Assembly (NCBI GenBank): GCA_011192085.1
Contig: DUEQ01000267.1
Span: 1 to 14,155 of the forward strand
DNA from: Caldilineae bacterium
Lineage (GTDB): Bacteria; Chloroflexota; Anaerolineae; J102
Length of the DNA: 14,155 nucleotides
Reading direction: 5' to 3'
Shown here: one piece after another, positions 1-8,411 of the stretch
How positions within the stretch are numbered: position 1 is the first letter of the stretch
Layout: each line of letters begins with the position of its first letter
Notes under the pieces: model-generated
Database searches by the model: none
The model's input: the letters and a program-made list of their open reading frames with translations, nothing else
What the model was told of the DNA's origin: nothing
Translations under genes and position numbers: made by a program

Positions 1-717
1 ACAGCCAGCACCTTTCGGTGCAGTTTTATGTAAATGCCGTTCAGGGATGCCATGATAGCTGAACAGCACGTAATCGAACCTCTCCGCAGCGAGGGCGGGC
101 TTCATGCTCGCCGCCAACGCAGCGATGTAGCCAGGGTGATTGTAGTGGGGCGGGATGATGCGCAGGGTGACATCCCCCACCCTCAGGCCAAAAGCCCGAC
201 CATTCGCCTGGCTCACCACGCTTCGCAGCCAGGCCTGGGCGGCCCTGTCGGACGCGCCCCGCACGCCCATCAGCTTATGCAACTCGACCAGGGTCTTCAG
301 CGCCAGGGTCTCGTAGGTGGACATGGCGTAATGGGGGTACATAGGCAGGAGGATCACCTCCCCGCCCGGATCCATCTGGGCCAGCAGCGCCTCCAGCCCC
401 GCGCGCACCGAGGGGTTGCCATAGCGCATGCCCAGGGTCACGGGCATATCCAGCCGGGCCTCTAACTTCGCCCGCACCCGGTCAGTCAGCACGATGAGGG
501 GTGAGCCCTCCTCCCACCAGATGGTCTGATAAGCGTGGGCGGATTGGGCCGGGCGCTTGGGCAGGATGAAGCGTTTGACAATGAGCCAGCGCAGGGGATA
601 GGGCATGTCGATGATGCGCGGGTCCATGAGGAACTCATCGAGATAGGCCCGCACATCGCTTTCAGATGGTGAATCGGGGGAGCCAAGGTTGGCGAGAAGA
701 AGGCCGCGAGAGGTCAT
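1..717 (-). CDS. hemH: Ferrochelatase, N-terminal 239 residues (cut by window edge)
   Basis: Last step of heme synthesis: inserts Fe2+ into the porphyrin. The ATG at 717-715 opens a frame that runs without a stop to base 1. The N-terminus (GLLLANLGSPDSP), the segment AYLDEFLMDPRIIDMP, and WWEEGSPL follow the usual ferrochelatase order. The catalytic-His motif LFSYHGIPERHLHK is at about residues 218-231, with His near 222. That motif with the following PKGAGC matches the protoporphyrin ferrochelatase pattern better than the Gram-positive coproporphyrin ferrochelatase pattern, as far as I recall both. It is the last visible gene of the hem operon, 79 bp after hemA. No good ribosome binding site is visible. 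The C-terminal third is outside the window. Confidence 0.93.
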   Translation of the reverse strand, partial: MTSRGLLLANLGSPDSPSESDVRAYLDEFLMDPRIIDMPYPLRWLIVKRFILPKRPAQSAHAYQTIWWEEGSPLIVLTDRVRAKLEARLDMPVTLGMRYGNPSVRAGLEALLAQMDPGGEVILLPMYPHYAMSTYETLALKTLVELHKLMGVRGASDRAAQAWLRSVVSQANGRAFGLRVGDVTLRIIPPHYNHPGYIAALAASMKPALAAERFDYVLFSYHGIPERHLHKTAPKGAGC

Positions 718-796
718 AGGGTGGGTGTCCGTAGGGAATTTCAACGTTCTCGACAAGGACGATGAAAAAGCTCGGAACCCTCGTCCATCATCTATT

Positions 797-2062
797 TCAG
801 CGATCAGCGCCGCTCCAATCGCTCAGAAAGAGGTCTTGCAGCACGCGGGCGTAGGTTTCGGCGTTGCCCTGGGCCGCCTGGGCCTTGAGCCGGATGGTGG
901 GCTCGTGCAGGAATTTGTTGGCCAGCCGATGGGCGAGGCGCGCCATCTGGTCGGTCACCGCGGGGTCGTCCGTGGGCAGTTTGTGCAAAGCCTGCTCCAG
1001 CTCCAATCGAGCCAGCTCATTGACCTTGCGGCGCATGTCGACAAGCACCGGCAGCACCTCCCGCTGGTTGAGCCAGGCGATATACTTTTGCACATGGTCG
1101 GCGATCAGCGCCTCCACCTGGGGAATGGCGGCCTCCCGCTCGGCCAGGTTCCGCTGCACCACCTCTTGAATGTCGTCCAGGACGAAGAACTGCACCTGGG
1201 GCGTTGCGGCCAGGGCCGGATCGATGGCCCGAGGCACGGCCAGGTCCACCAGGAGCAGCCTGGTCGTTCGTTGGGGCAAAAGATCGGGGGTGATGATGTA
1301 ATCGGGCGCGGCTGCGGCCACGATGACTGCATCGGCCCAGACCAGGGTCTCAGCCAGCGCGGATAGGGGCCTGGCATCGGCCTTGACCTGGTCGGCGAGG
1401 GCTTGGGCTCGCGCCAGCGTGCGATTGAGGATGCGCAGCGAGACGCCCCCGATCTCAGCCGCATGGGTGGCGACCAGCCGCCCCATCTCCCCCGCGCCCA
1501 CCACCGCCACGCGACGATGGTCGCTCGACGCCAGATGGGTTTTCACCCAGTGCATGGCCACCGACCCGATGGAGGTGGCGTTGCTGCTGATCGCGGTCTC
1601 GGTGCGGGCCTGCTTCCCGGTTTTGATGGCCGTGCGAAAGAGTTCGGCCAGCAGCGGCCCGATGGTCCGGGCCTCCAGGCCCAACTCATACGCATCCCTC
1701 ACCTGTCCCAGAATCTGGGGCTCGCCCAGCACCATGGAATCGAGCCCTGAGGCGACGCGGAGCAGGTGTTCCGCGGCGGATTGGCCCTCGCGCCGATACA
1801 GATAGGCATCCAATTGGGCGGGAGAGAAGCTGGTCTGGTCCAGCAGCCAAGCCCGCAGAAAGGATTCTGCGCGTGCGGCGTCGGAGACGGCCAGATACCA
1901 TTCCATGCGGTTGCAGGTGGAGAGGAGGGCCGCCTCATCGATGGCCGGGCAGGCGATGATCTGAGCCAGCGCGTCGCGCGCATCCCGCCCTTGCAGAGCG
2001 AACGCTTCGCGGTATGCCAGGGGAGTGGTGCGATGATTGAGACCAAGACAAAGCATGATCAT
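797..2062 (-). CDS. hemA: Glutamyl-tRNA reductase
   Basis: First committed step of the C5 pathway: NADPH-dependent reduction of glutamyl-tRNA(Glu) to glutamate-1-semialdehyde in the cytoplasm. The 421 residues match the usual family length. Visible marks are GLNHRTTP at 7-14 and LSTCNRME with the catalytic Cys at residue 50. GLDSMVLGEPQILGQV lies at 106-121 and the NADPH-binding Rossmann loop GAGEMG at 189-194, followed by a helical C-terminal dimerisation region. The start is ATG at 2062; a second ATG two codons later (2056) is equally possible. It lies 38 bp downstream of hemL, whose enzyme takes its unstable product, so the two are very likely co-transcribed and may interact, as is known for this enzyme pair. 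Confidence 0.97.
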   Translation of the reverse strand: MIMLCLGLNHRTTPLAYREAFALQGRDARDALAQIIACPAIDEAALLSTCNRMEWYLAVSDAARAESFLRAWLLDQTSFSPAQLDAYLYRREGQSAAEHLLRVASGLDSMVLGEPQILGQVRDAYELGLEARTIGPLLAELFRTAIKTGKQARTETAISSNATSIGSVAMHWVKTHLASSDHRRVAVVGAGEMGRLVATHAAEIGGVSLRILNRTLARAQALADQVKADARPLSALAETLVWADAVIVAAAAPDYIITPDLLPQRTTRLLLVDLAVPRAIDPALAATPQVQFFVLDDIQEVVQRNLAEREAAIPQVEALIADHVQKYIAWLNQREVLPVLVDMRRKVNELARLELEQALHKLPTDDPAVTDQMARLAHRLANKFLHEPTIRLKAQAAQGNAETYARVLQDLFLSDWSGADR

Positions 2063-2100
2063 GATGGATTCCGAAAGGAATGCGTGGTGGTGGATCGGTG

Positions 2101-3402
2101 TCAGCGAGTGGTGCTCAGCGACTGGAAGGCCCGCGCCGCGGCGGCGATGGTGGCGTCGATGGCTGCGTCATCGTGGGCCAGGGACATAAAGCCCGCCTCG
2201 AACTGAGAGGGCGCGATGTACACGCCGTTTTCAAGCATGGCTCGGAAGTAGCGGGCGAAGCGTTCCGTATCGCTGGCCGCGGCCGAATCCCAGTCGGTGA
2301 CCGGACCTTCGGTGAAGAAGGCGGCGAACATGGTCCCCACTCGCGTTTGGTAAATGGACGCGCCCGCGGCCTGGGCCGCGTCGTGGATGCCCGCGGTGAG
2401 TTTGTCCACCCGGGCTTCCAACTGCTCCCACACGCCCGGCTGGGCCAGCTTGCGCAGGGTGACGATGCCCGCGGTCATGGCCAGGGGGTTGCCGGAGAGA
2501 GTCCCGGCCTGATACACCGGCCCCACCGGCGCGATGAGCTCCATGATCTCCCGGCGCCCGCCGTACGCGCCCACGGGCAGACCCCCGCCGATGACTTTGC
2601 CCAGGCAGGTGAGGTCGGGCCGAACGCCGTACAGGGTCTGCGCGCCGCCGGGATGCACCCGGAAGCCGGTCATCACCTCATCGAAGATAAGCAGCGCGCC
2701 GTGGACCTGGGTGATCTCCCGCAGCCCCTGCAAAAAGCCCTCGGCTGGGGGCACGACGCCCATATTTCCCGCCACCGGCTCCACGATGACTGCGGCGATC
2801 TCCTGAGGAAAGCGGTCGAACAGGGCCTGCACGGAGTCCAGATCGTTGTAGCGGGCCACCAGGGTGTCTTGCACGGTGGCGGGAGGCACGCCGGGTGAAT
2901 CGGGCAGGCCCAGGGTGGCCACGCCCGAACCCGCCTGCACCAGCAGCAGGTCGGCGTGGCCGTGGTAGCAGCCCTGGAATTTGATGATCTTGGCGCGGCC
3001 GGTGTAGGCCCGGGCCAGGCGCAGCGCGCTCATGGTGGCCTCGGTGCCCGAGTTGACAAAGCGCACCATCTCGATGTTGGGCATGAACTCAGTGACCAGC
3101 CGGGCCAGCTCGATCTCCAGAGGAGAGGGCGCGCCATAGCTGGTTCCCTTGCTCAAGGCCTGAGTCAAAGCCTCCACCACCTCGGGATGAGCGTGGCCCA
3201 GGATGAGCGGGCCCCAAGAGAGGACATAGTCGATGAACCGGTTGCCATCCACATCGACCAGATAGGGGCCTTCGCCCCGTTCAATGAACAGAGGCTGGCC
3301 TCCCACCGACTTGAAGGCCCGCACGGGCGAGTCCACCCCGCCGGGGAGGAGCTGGCTGGCTTGAGAAAAGAGCTGGATTGATTTTGTGATTTGTAGAGAC
3401 AT
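2101..3402 (-). CDS. hemL: Glutamate-1-semialdehyde 2,1-aminomutase
   Basis: PLP-dependent conversion of glutamate-1-semialdehyde to 5-aminolevulinate. I chose the ATG at 3402 because the protein then begins [20 protein letters not shown], the normal family start, and is 433 residues long. An upstream in-frame start at 3477 would add 25 residues encoded mostly by a heptamer repeat array and is unlikely. Visible marks: [11 protein letters not shown] at 20-30, [14 protein letters not shown] at 118-131, CYHGHAD at 145-151, DEVMTGFR at 241-248. The PLP lysine is K269 in [16 protein letters not shown]. It sits between hemY and hemA in the hem operon. Confidence 0.97.
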   Translation of the reverse strand: MSLQITKSIQLFSQASQLLPGGVDSPVRAFKSVGGQPLFIERGEGPYLVDVDGNRFIDYVLSWGPLILGHAHPEVVEALTQALSKGTSYGAPSPLEIELARLVTEFMPNIEMVRFVNSGTEATMSALRLARAYTGRAKIIKFQGCYHGHADLLLVQAGSGVATLGLPDSPGVPPATVQDTLVARYNDLDSVQALFDRFPQEIAAVIVEPVAGNMGVVPPAEGFLQGLREITQVHGALLIFDEVMTGFRVHPGGAQTLYGVRPDLTCLGKVIGGGLPVGAYGGRREIMELIAPVGPVYQAGTLSGNPLAMTAGIVTLRKLAQPGVWEQLEARVDKLTAGIHDAAQAAGASIYQTRVGTMFAAFFTEGPVTDWDSAAASDTERFARYFRAMLENGVYIAPSQFEAGFMSLAHDDAAIDATIAAAARAFQSLSTTR

Positions 3403-3411
3403 AAGGCGCCT

Positions 3412-3446
3412 TCGGTGTTCAGTGTTCAGTGAGCAGTATTCAGTAT
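3412..3446 (-). repeat. Heptamer array, NNACTGA family, five units (hemL leader)
   Basis: Read on the minus strand, five consecutive 7-bp units fit NNACTGA (ATACTGA, ATACTGC, TCACTGA, ACACTGA, ACACCGA), ending 9 bp before the hemL start codon. The same unit recurs at 4059-4100, 4996-5059, 9268-9302 and 9320-9354. It occupies the place where a hemL ribosome binding site would be expected. Confidence 0.8.
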
Positions 3447-3458
3447 GGTCGAATAAAT

Positions 3459-3492
3459 TGGCCATTGGCCATGACAATTAGCCATTGCTAAT
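3459..3492 (+). repeat. Heptamer array, TGGCCAT family, at hemY stop
   Basis: On the plus strand: TGGCCAT, TGGCCAT, a 6-bp variant GACAAT, TAGCCAT, TGCTAAT. This second 7-bp family lies directly beside the NNACTGA array. The hemY stop codon (3478-3480) and its last four codons (ISNG) lie inside it. Confidence 0.65.
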
Positions 3493-4881
3493 TCTCTCCA
3501 CGGCTAATTCGCCCGAATGAATGCAATCGGGAATGCCGATGCCGTGATAGGCGTTGCCCGCCAGAGCCAGGCCCGGCCAGCGCGCCAGCCCGGCCATGAT
3601 GTGCTGCACCCGCGCGGGATGCCCCACGTTGTACTGGGGCATGGCCCGCGGCCAGATGAAGACGCGATGGAGGAGGGGTTCTGCGGTGACGCCCAGGGTG
3701 AGGCGCAGCTCCTCCCGAGCGATGTCCAGCAGTCCTTCCTCGGTCCAATCGATGGCCTCTTCCTGGCCCGCGCGGCCCACGAAGACCCGCAACAACACCA
3801 TGCCCTCGGGCGCGCGGTGAGGGAATTTGGTGGAGGTCCAGGTGCAGGCCAGAGCCTGGCGTCCCTCCCGGCGGGGAATGACGTAGCCATAGCCGTCCAG
3901 GGGCCTGGGGACGTCCGCCAGCCGGTAGGCCAGAGAGATGGTGGCGGTGGATGCGTAGGGGATGGCGTCCAGCAGGGCCGCGAGCCCGGGGTCGTGGGGG
4001 CGCAGCAGCTGCGCGGTGACATACGCGGGCGTGGCCAGGATGATTCGGTCAGCCTTCAACACTGCATACCGATTACTGAAGACTGAATACTGATGGCTGT
4101 CCTTTTCCAACCCCCTCACCTCCACACCCAGCCTCAACTCCGCCCCCAACGCCTCCAGCCGCGCCACCAGCGTCTCAACCAGCTCGGCCAGGCCCGTCTG
4201 TGGGGTGACGAACATGCTGCGAGAGCCGGGCGCGGCGCCATTGCCCTTCATACGCGCCCGCTTCGCGGCCAGCGCACCCCGCACCAGCCCGCCATGCTTC
4301 ACTTCCAGGTCGCGCAGATAGGGGAAGGTGGCTTGCAGGCTGAGTTGATCGCCATCGCCCGCGTAGATGCCGCTCATCAGGGGCTCGATGAGGGCCTCGT
4401 AAGCCTCACGCCCCAGGCGGCGGCTCACAAACCGGCCCAGGCTCTCTTCACCGGGCGATTTCGCGGGCGGCAGAAGGAAGTCGAGGCCCATGCGGATCTT
4501 ACCGGGCCAGGAGATGAGTCCGGTGCGCAGCATGCCCCCGAAATCGGTGGGGATCATCATGGTCAGGCCGCCGGGCAGGGGGTGGAGCCGCCCCTTGTGC
4601 AGGATGTAGGTGGCCTTTTGTTTGGGATTGCTGCCCTGCAGGCGGCCGGCGAGGCCCAGCTCCCGGGCCAGGGCCATGCCCCAGGGTTTGAGCGCAAGGA
4701 AGGTGTCGGGCCCGCCTTCGATGACGAACCCATCCACCCGCTCGGTGGTGATTTTACCGCCCCAGCGGTCATCTTTTTCCAGCAGGATGACCTCATCGGG
4801 CGGGTTATCAGGTCGGATAAGGGCGTAGTAGGCAGCGGAAAGGCCAGCGATGCCGCCACCGATGATGACGAGTCGGGTCAT
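3478..4881 (-). CDS. hemY: Protoporphyrinogen/coproporphyrinogen oxidase, FAD-dependent, with in-frame repeat insertion
   Basis: FAD enzyme that removes six electrons from the porphyrinogen ring to give the porphyrin. The FAD-binding dinucleotide motif VIIGGGIAGLSAAYYA is at residues 5-20. The family segments GGKITTERVDGFVIEGGPDTF (41-61, here shown for its position only), EPLMSGIYAGD (166-176) and ILATPAYVTAQLL (281-293) follow in order. The C-terminal flavin segment LALAGNAYHGIGIPDCI is present. Total 467 residues, typical. Residues about 261-275 (SHQYSVFSNRYAVLK) are encoded by a heptamer array and look like an insertion in a surface strand region. The last residues ISNG and the stop come from another array. 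Whether the substrate is protoporphyrinogen or coproporphyrinogen cannot be settled from sequence; the HemH type favours protoporphyrinogen. Older literature also uses the symbol hemG. Confidence 0.95.
   Translation of the reverse strand: MTRLVIIGGGIAGLSAAYYALIRPDNPPDEVILLEKDDRWGGKITTERVDGFVIEGGPDTFLALKPWGMALARELGLAGRLQGSNPKQKATYILHKGRLHPLPGGLTMMIPTDFGGMLRTGLISWPGKIRMGLDFLLPPAKSPGEESLGRFVSRRLGREAYEALIEPLMSGIYAGDGDQLSLQATFPYLRDLEVKHGGLVRGALAAKRARMKGNGAAPGSRSMFVTPQTGLAELVETLVARLEALGAELRLGVEVRGLEKDSHQYSVFSNRYAVLKADRIILATPAYVTAQLLRPHDPGLAALLDAIPYASTATISLAYRLADVPRPLDGYGYVIPRREGRQALACTWTSTKFPHRAPEGMVLLRVFVGRAGQEEAIDWTEEGLLDIAREELRLTLGVTAEPLLHRVFIWPRAMPQYNVGHPARVQHIMAGLARWPGLALAGNAYHGIGIPDCIHSGELAVERISNG
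4059..4100 (+). repeat. Heptamer array, NNACTGA family, inside hemY coding sequence
   Basis: Six 7-bp units on the plus strand: ACACTGC, ATACCGA, TTACTGA, AGACTGA, ATACTGA and the degenerate TGGCTGT, 42 bp in all. It is wholly inside hemY and keeps its frame; read in the gene direction it encodes roughly residues 261-275. The unit is the one found between genes elsewhere in this operon. Confidence 0.85.
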
Positions 4882-5045
4882 GGGATGATCTCACGCAAAG
4901 ACGCGAAGGAGAAAGGACAAGCATTCAGTGGGGATGCGAGGCAGCGATTTGTGTGAAACCTGGCCGGGGGCGATAGGAGGTAGGGAAAGGAAAAGGTAAG
5001 TATTCAGTATCGGAAGCGGATCGATCTTGAACACTGCACACTGAA
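4882..5045 (-). other. hemE-hemY intergenic spacer made mostly of repeats
   Basis: This 164-bp gap has no gene. Next to the hemY start (4888-4915) the minus strand reads CTTCGCG TCTTTGC GTGAGAT, another 7-bp-period sequence of a type I recall as dispersed in many bacterial genomes. At 4996-5010 there is a short NNACTGA array in minus orientation, and at 5031-5059 a longer one in plus orientation. The purine-rich stretch between them (4975-4995) shows no other feature. Confidence 0.6.
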
Positions 5046-5059
5046 TCACTGACTACTGA
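5031..5059 (+). repeat. Heptamer array, NNACTGA family, supplying the hemE stop codon
   Basis: Plus-strand units ACACTGC, ACACTGA, an extra A, TCACTGA, CTACTGA. The hemE stop codon is the reverse complement of bases 5046-5048 and lies in the third unit, so the last HemE residues (FSSQ) are repeat-encoded. Confidence 0.78.
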
Positions 5060-6092
5060 ACTCGTGCACCATATCCACCGCGGCCCGCACATGCTCCACG
5101 GGCGTGTGCTGCAAGATGCCGTGGCCCAGGTTGAAGATGTGGCCCGGTCGGCCCGCGGCGCGGGTCAGCACGTCCCGCACCTGACGCGCCAGCTCGGGCA
5201 GGGGGGCGAAGAGGGCGACGGGATCGAGATTGCCCTGCACGCCCACGTCATCACCCAACAAGGTCCAACCGGCATCCAGGGGGATGCGCCAGTCCAGACC
5301 GATGACGTCACCCCCCGCGGCTTTCATCTCCCGTAGCAAAGTGCTGGCTCCCACGCCGAAGTGAATGAGAGGGACGTCGGTTTCCGCAGCCAGGGACTGG
5401 AGGATGCGGGCAGCGTAGGGCTGCACGAAGCCGCGGTAGTCCTGCGGACTCAACGCGCCCACCCAAGAGTCGAAGAGCTGGAGGGCCTGAGCCCCAGCGT
5501 CGACCTGGGCCCGCAAGTAGTCGATGAGCGCGGGCGTCAGGCGCTCCATGAGGGCATGCCAGGTTGCGGGCTGACCGTACATCAGCTTTTTGGTTTCGAC
5601 GAAGTTGCGGGATGGCCCGCCCTCGATGATGTACGCGGCCAGCGTGAAAGGCGCGCCCGCAAAACCGATGAGGGGGATATCCCGTCCATCCAACTCCGAC
5701 CGCACCAGCCTGATGGCCTCGAATACATGGCCCAGGTCGCTGGCCACATCCACCGGGCGCAACGCGGCCACATGGTCGGGCGAACGCACGGGGTTGTGAA
5801 TGACGGGCCCGCGGCCGGGGATGAATTCCAGCTTTAGGCCCATGGGGGGCAGGAGCAGGAGGATGTCGGCAAAGAGGATGGCCGCGTCGACGCCCAGGAT
5901 ATCCACGGGCTGGAGGGTGATCTCGGCCGCGATGTCGGGCCGGGCGATCATCTCCAAGATGCTTTTGTGCTGGCGGCGGATGGCCTGATATTCGGGCATG
6001 TAGCGCCCTGCCTGGCGCATGAACCAAACGGGCGTTGTGTCGGCGGGCAGGCCGCGGCAGGCGCGGAGGAAGCGGGAAGTGGGTTCGGGCAT
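5046..6092 (-). CDS. hemE: Uroporphyrinogen decarboxylase
   Basis: Removes the four acetate carboxyls of uroporphyrinogen III to give coproporphyrinogen III; cofactor-free cytosolic enzyme. From the ATG at 6092 it has 348 residues, the normal size. Signature 1 (PVWFMRQAGRYMPEY) is at 21-35, with the substrate-binding Arg. ILFADILLLLPPMGL at 72-86 holds the conserved Asp (D76), and GFAGAPFTLAAYIIEGG and NLGHGILQHTPVEHV follow. An in-frame ATG at 6122 would add ten residues (MESLRISNLP) encoded by a heptamer array; I prefer 6092, but neither start has a clear ribosome binding site. The C-terminal FSSQ and the stop codon fall in a repeat array. Confidence 0.96.
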   Translation of the reverse strand: MPEPTSRFLRACRGLPADTTPVWFMRQAGRYMPEYQAIRRQHKSILEMIARPDIAAEITLQPVDILGVDAAILFADILLLLPPMGLKLEFIPGRGPVIHNPVRSPDHVAALRPVDVASDLGHVFEAIRLVRSELDGRDIPLIGFAGAPFTLAAYIIEGGPSRNFVETKKLMYGQPATWHALMERLTPALIDYLRAQVDAGAQALQLFDSWVGALSPQDYRGFVQPYAARILQSLAAETDVPLIHFGVGASTLLREMKAAGGDVIGLDWRIPLDAGWTLLGDDVGVQGNLDPVALFAPLPELARQVRDVLTRAAGRPGHIFNLGHGILQHTPVEHVRAAVDMVHEFSSQ

Positions 6093-6133
6093 GGGGAGAT
6101 TGGAGATTCGTAGCGATTCCATGGAGATTGGAA
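6093..6133 (-). repeat. Heptamer array, TCCAATC family, in hemE leader
   Basis: On the minus strand the 7-bp frame reads TCCAATC, TCCATGG, AATCGCT, ACGAATC, TCCAATC, TCCCC. It spans the alternative hemE start at 6122 and ends at the preferred start. The 12-mer ACGAATCTCCAA is repeated exactly in the hemB leader near 8441-8455. Confidence 0.6.
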
Positions 6134-6137
6134 GTTG

Positions 6138-7286
6138 TTACGCTCGCATCGCTTGCGGGATGTAGACGCACGCGGGGTCGGTTTCGAGATAATCGCCGGT
6201 GACGCCATAGGCCCGGCCGCGCTGGCCGCCGCAGACGTCGCGGAATTCACACACGCCGCATCGCCCCTTCAGCTTGTCGGGATCCCGCAGGTCTTTGAAA
6301 ATGGGATGATGGCGGTAAACCTCGACCACATCATCCTTGCGCACATTCCCGGCGACGAGGGGCAGGAAGCCGGAGGGTTCGATGTTGCCGAGGTGGGAGA
6401 TGAAGAGGAAGCCGTTGCCATCGTTGACGCCCTTGGTGGGACGGTTGAGACCGTCAGCGTATTGGAAACCCGCGCCCTGGAAGCTGATGGCCGCATCTTC
6501 GCCCAATTCCTGGCGCTTGCGCTGGATGGCCACGCGGCGGTACATGGGGGCGGCTGTGGCTTTGATATCGAAGGGAGCTTCCTGCGCCAGGTCGTAGAGC
6601 CAGTTGAAGATGCGCTCATGCTCCTCGGGGGAGATCATCCAATCGATCTGGCCCCGGCCCGTGGGCACCAGGAAGAAAACAGACCACTGCACCGCACCCA
6701 CCTCTTCGATGAAGGTCACCATCTCGGGCAGGATATGGGCGTTGTGTTTGGCGACGGTGGTGTTCACCTGCACGCTCAGGCCCACGTCGTGGGCCCGATG
6801 CAGGATGTCCATGGTGCGCTGCCAGGAGCCCGCGACCTTGCGGAAGTCATCGTGGATGGCGGGACGGGGCGCATCCAGGCTGAGGGCGATGCGGCGGACG
6901 CCCGCGTTTCGGGCCTTTTGCAGGCGCGATTTCGTGGGCAGCGCGGTGGCGGTGGGCGTGAGGGAGCAGCGCAGGCCCTTTTCGGTGGCGTAGGCGATGA
7001 GGTCGAAGAGGTCGCGACGCATCATGGGGTCGCCGCCGGTGAAGATGAGGATGGGATGGTTGCCAAACGCGGCCAGCCGGTCGATGAGCTGAAAGCCCTC
7101 TTCGGTGGTAAGCTCCAGAGGATGACGCTGGGGCTGGGCGTCGGCCCGACAGTGGACGCAGGCGTAGGCGCAGGCCCGGGTCACCTCCCAGGCGATGGTG
7201 AAGGGGGCCTGATCGAAGTCGGCGTGGATCATGCGCCGGTCGTGGTAAGATCGCTCGGTGGAAGCGCTATGTGAAAGGTTTGACAT
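6138..7286 (-). CDS. Radical SAM/SPASM protein, TIGR04053-like, heme operon member
   Basis: A radical SAM enzyme with an N-terminal TIM-barrel core and a C-terminal SPASM-type extension. With the start at 7286 it has 382 residues. The [4Fe-4S]-SAM motif CAYACVHC gives Cys39, 43 and 46, followed by the GGDP motif at 84-87. The C-terminal auxiliary-cluster cysteines are C343, C346, C352 and C373 (GRCGVCEFRDVCGG and DPACVY). Overall it resembles the TIGR04053 family, which is related to the heme-pathway enzymes AhbD and NirJ. Its substrate is unknown to me. Lying between hemB and hemE, it probably acts on a tetrapyrrole or on a heme-associated peptide; this is inference. It lacks the HemN layout. 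Alternative starts are 7232 (MIHADFDQAP, minimal) and 7367; no ribosome binding site decides between them. Confidence 0.85.
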   Translation of the reverse strand: MSNLSHSASTERSYHDRRMIHADFDQAPFTIAWEVTRACAYACVHCRADAQPQRHPLELTTEEGFQLIDRLAAFGNHPILIFTGGDPMMRRDLFDLIAYATEKGLRCSLTPTATALPTKSRLQKARNAGVRRIALSLDAPRPAIHDDFRKVAGSWQRTMDILHRAHDVGLSVQVNTTVAKHNAHILPEMVTFIEEVGAVQWSVFFLVPTGRGQIDWMISPEEHERIFNWLYDLAQEAPFDIKATAAPMYRRVAIQRKRQELGEDAAISFQGAGFQYADGLNRPTKGVNDGNGFLFISHLGNIEPSGFLPLVAGNVRKDDVVEVYRHHPIFKDLRDPDKLKGRCGVCEFRDVCGGQRGRAYGVTGDYLETDPACVYIPQAMRA

Positions 7287-7361
7287 GGGCGTAGCATGAA
7301 AGGTGAAGGGATGGATGCAGTGACAATGGATGACTGACGAGAAACCATGGCTATTGCGAAA

Positions 7362-7389
7362 ATCCATCGTCCGCCGTCCATCGTCTATC
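7362..7389 (-). repeat. Heptamer array, GATGGAC family, four units
   Basis: Minus-strand units GATAGAC, GATGGAC, GGCGGAC, GATGGAT fill the gap after the hemB stop. This is a different sequence family with the same 7-bp period. It overlaps the longest possible start (7367) of the radical SAM gene. Confidence 0.65.
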
Positions 7390-7394
7390 CTCTT

Positions 7395-8411
7395 TTAGAG
7401 CAATGCTGCTGCCTGAACGGCGAAATAGGTGAGAATGAGGTCCGCCCCCGCGCGCTTGATGGAGAGCAAGCTTTCCAGCATGACGCGGGTTTCGTCGATC
7501 CAGCCGTTGGCGGCCGCTGCTTTGATCATGGCGTATTCGCCCGAGACCTGGTACGCGGCCAGGGGGAGCGTGGTCTGCTCCTTGAGCCGGGCCAGGATGT
7601 CGAGATAGAAACTGGCGGGCTTGACCATGATGATGTCCGCGCCTTCGACGATGTCGAGCTGGACCTCGCGCAGGGCTTCGCGGGCATTGGAGGGATCCAT
7701 CTGATACTGGCTGCGGTCGCCGAATGCGGGCGGGCTTTCGGCTGCATCGCGAAAGGGACCGTAAAGGGCGCTGGCGTATTTGGCTGCATAACTCATGATG
7801 GGGATGTGCTCGAACCCCGCGGCGTCCAGGGCCGAGCGAATGGCCGCGACCATGCCATCCATCATACCGCTGGGCGCGACCATGTCCGCGCCTGCCTGGA
7901 CGTGCACCACCGCAGCCCGGCTGATGTAGTCCAGGGTGGGATCGTTGAGCACGTAGCCCTCGGGCAACTGCGGATTGAACCCCGCGGTCTCGGGCGCGTT
8001 GATGACGCCGCAGTGGCCGTGGTCGGTGTATTCGCACATGCAGATGTCGGAGATGACCACCAGGTCGGGCAAAACGCGCTTGAGCGCGGCAATCGCCTGA
8101 GGCACGACGCCGTGGGGATCGACATTCTCGCTGCCCAGGGGGTCCTTGTGCGCGGGAATGCCGAAGAGGATGACCGCGCGGATGCCTAGGTCCCAGGCTC
8201 GCTGCGCCTCCTCGACCAGCGTGTCCATGGAGAGCTGAAACTGGCCGGGCATGGAGGGAATGGGCTGGCGGACGCCCTCGCCGTGACGCACAAAGAGGGG
8301 ATAAATGAAATCCTCGGGGCGGAGATGGGTTTCTCGCACCATGGCCCGCAGCGCGGGCGTAAGCCGCAAGCGGCGGGGGCGGGCAGTGGGATAAGCTGGT
8401 GGTGGAAGCAT
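7395..8411 (-). CDS. hemB: Porphobilinogen synthase (5-aminolevulinate dehydratase)
   Basis: Condenses two 5-aminolevulinate molecules into porphobilinogen. From the ATG at 8411 it has 338 residues, close to the usual 325-340. The metal-site segment [14 protein letters not shown] has the Cys triad C124, C126, C134, which marks the zinc-dependent type. The two Schiff-base lysines are K211 in [13 protein letters not shown] and K264 in [22 protein letters not shown] precedes them. An upstream TTG at 8468, directly after the hemD stop, would extend it by 19 residues encoded by a repeat-like leader; I reject it because the family does not have such a tail. It is co-directional with hemD, 57 bp downstream. 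Confidence 0.96.
   Translation of the reverse strand: MLPPPAYPTARPRRLRLTPALRAMVRETHLRPEDFIYPLFVRHGEGVRQPIPSMPGQFQLSMDTLVEEAQRAWDLGIRAVILFGIPAHKDPLGSENVDPHGVVPQAIAALKRVLPDLVVISDICMCEYTDHGHCGVINAPETAGFNPQLPEGYVLNDPTLDYISRAAVVHVQAGADMVAPSGMMDGMVAAIRSALDAAGFEHIPIMSYAAKYASALYGPFRDAAESPPAFGDRSQYQMDPSNAREALREVQLDIVEGADIIMVKPASFYLDILARLKEQTTLPLAAYQVSGEYAMIKAAAANGWIDETRVMLESLLSIKRAGADLILTYFAVQAAALL

Noticed and set aside
3403..3477. Upstream start for hemL at 3477
   Set aside because: The extra 25 residues are encoded by repeat arrays and have no counterpart in the family.
6135..7274. 379-residue open frame on the plus strand
   Set aside because: It is antisense to the radical SAM gene, whose cysteine motifs are unmistakable; the plus-strand translation has the Gly/Asp/His-rich look of a shadow frame.
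6138..7286. Radical SAM protein as HemN (oxygen-independent coproporphyrinogen oxidase)
   Set aside because: HemN has a different cluster motif (CxxxCxxC with a CxYC pattern), a GGGTP segment and no SPASM-type C-terminal cysteines.
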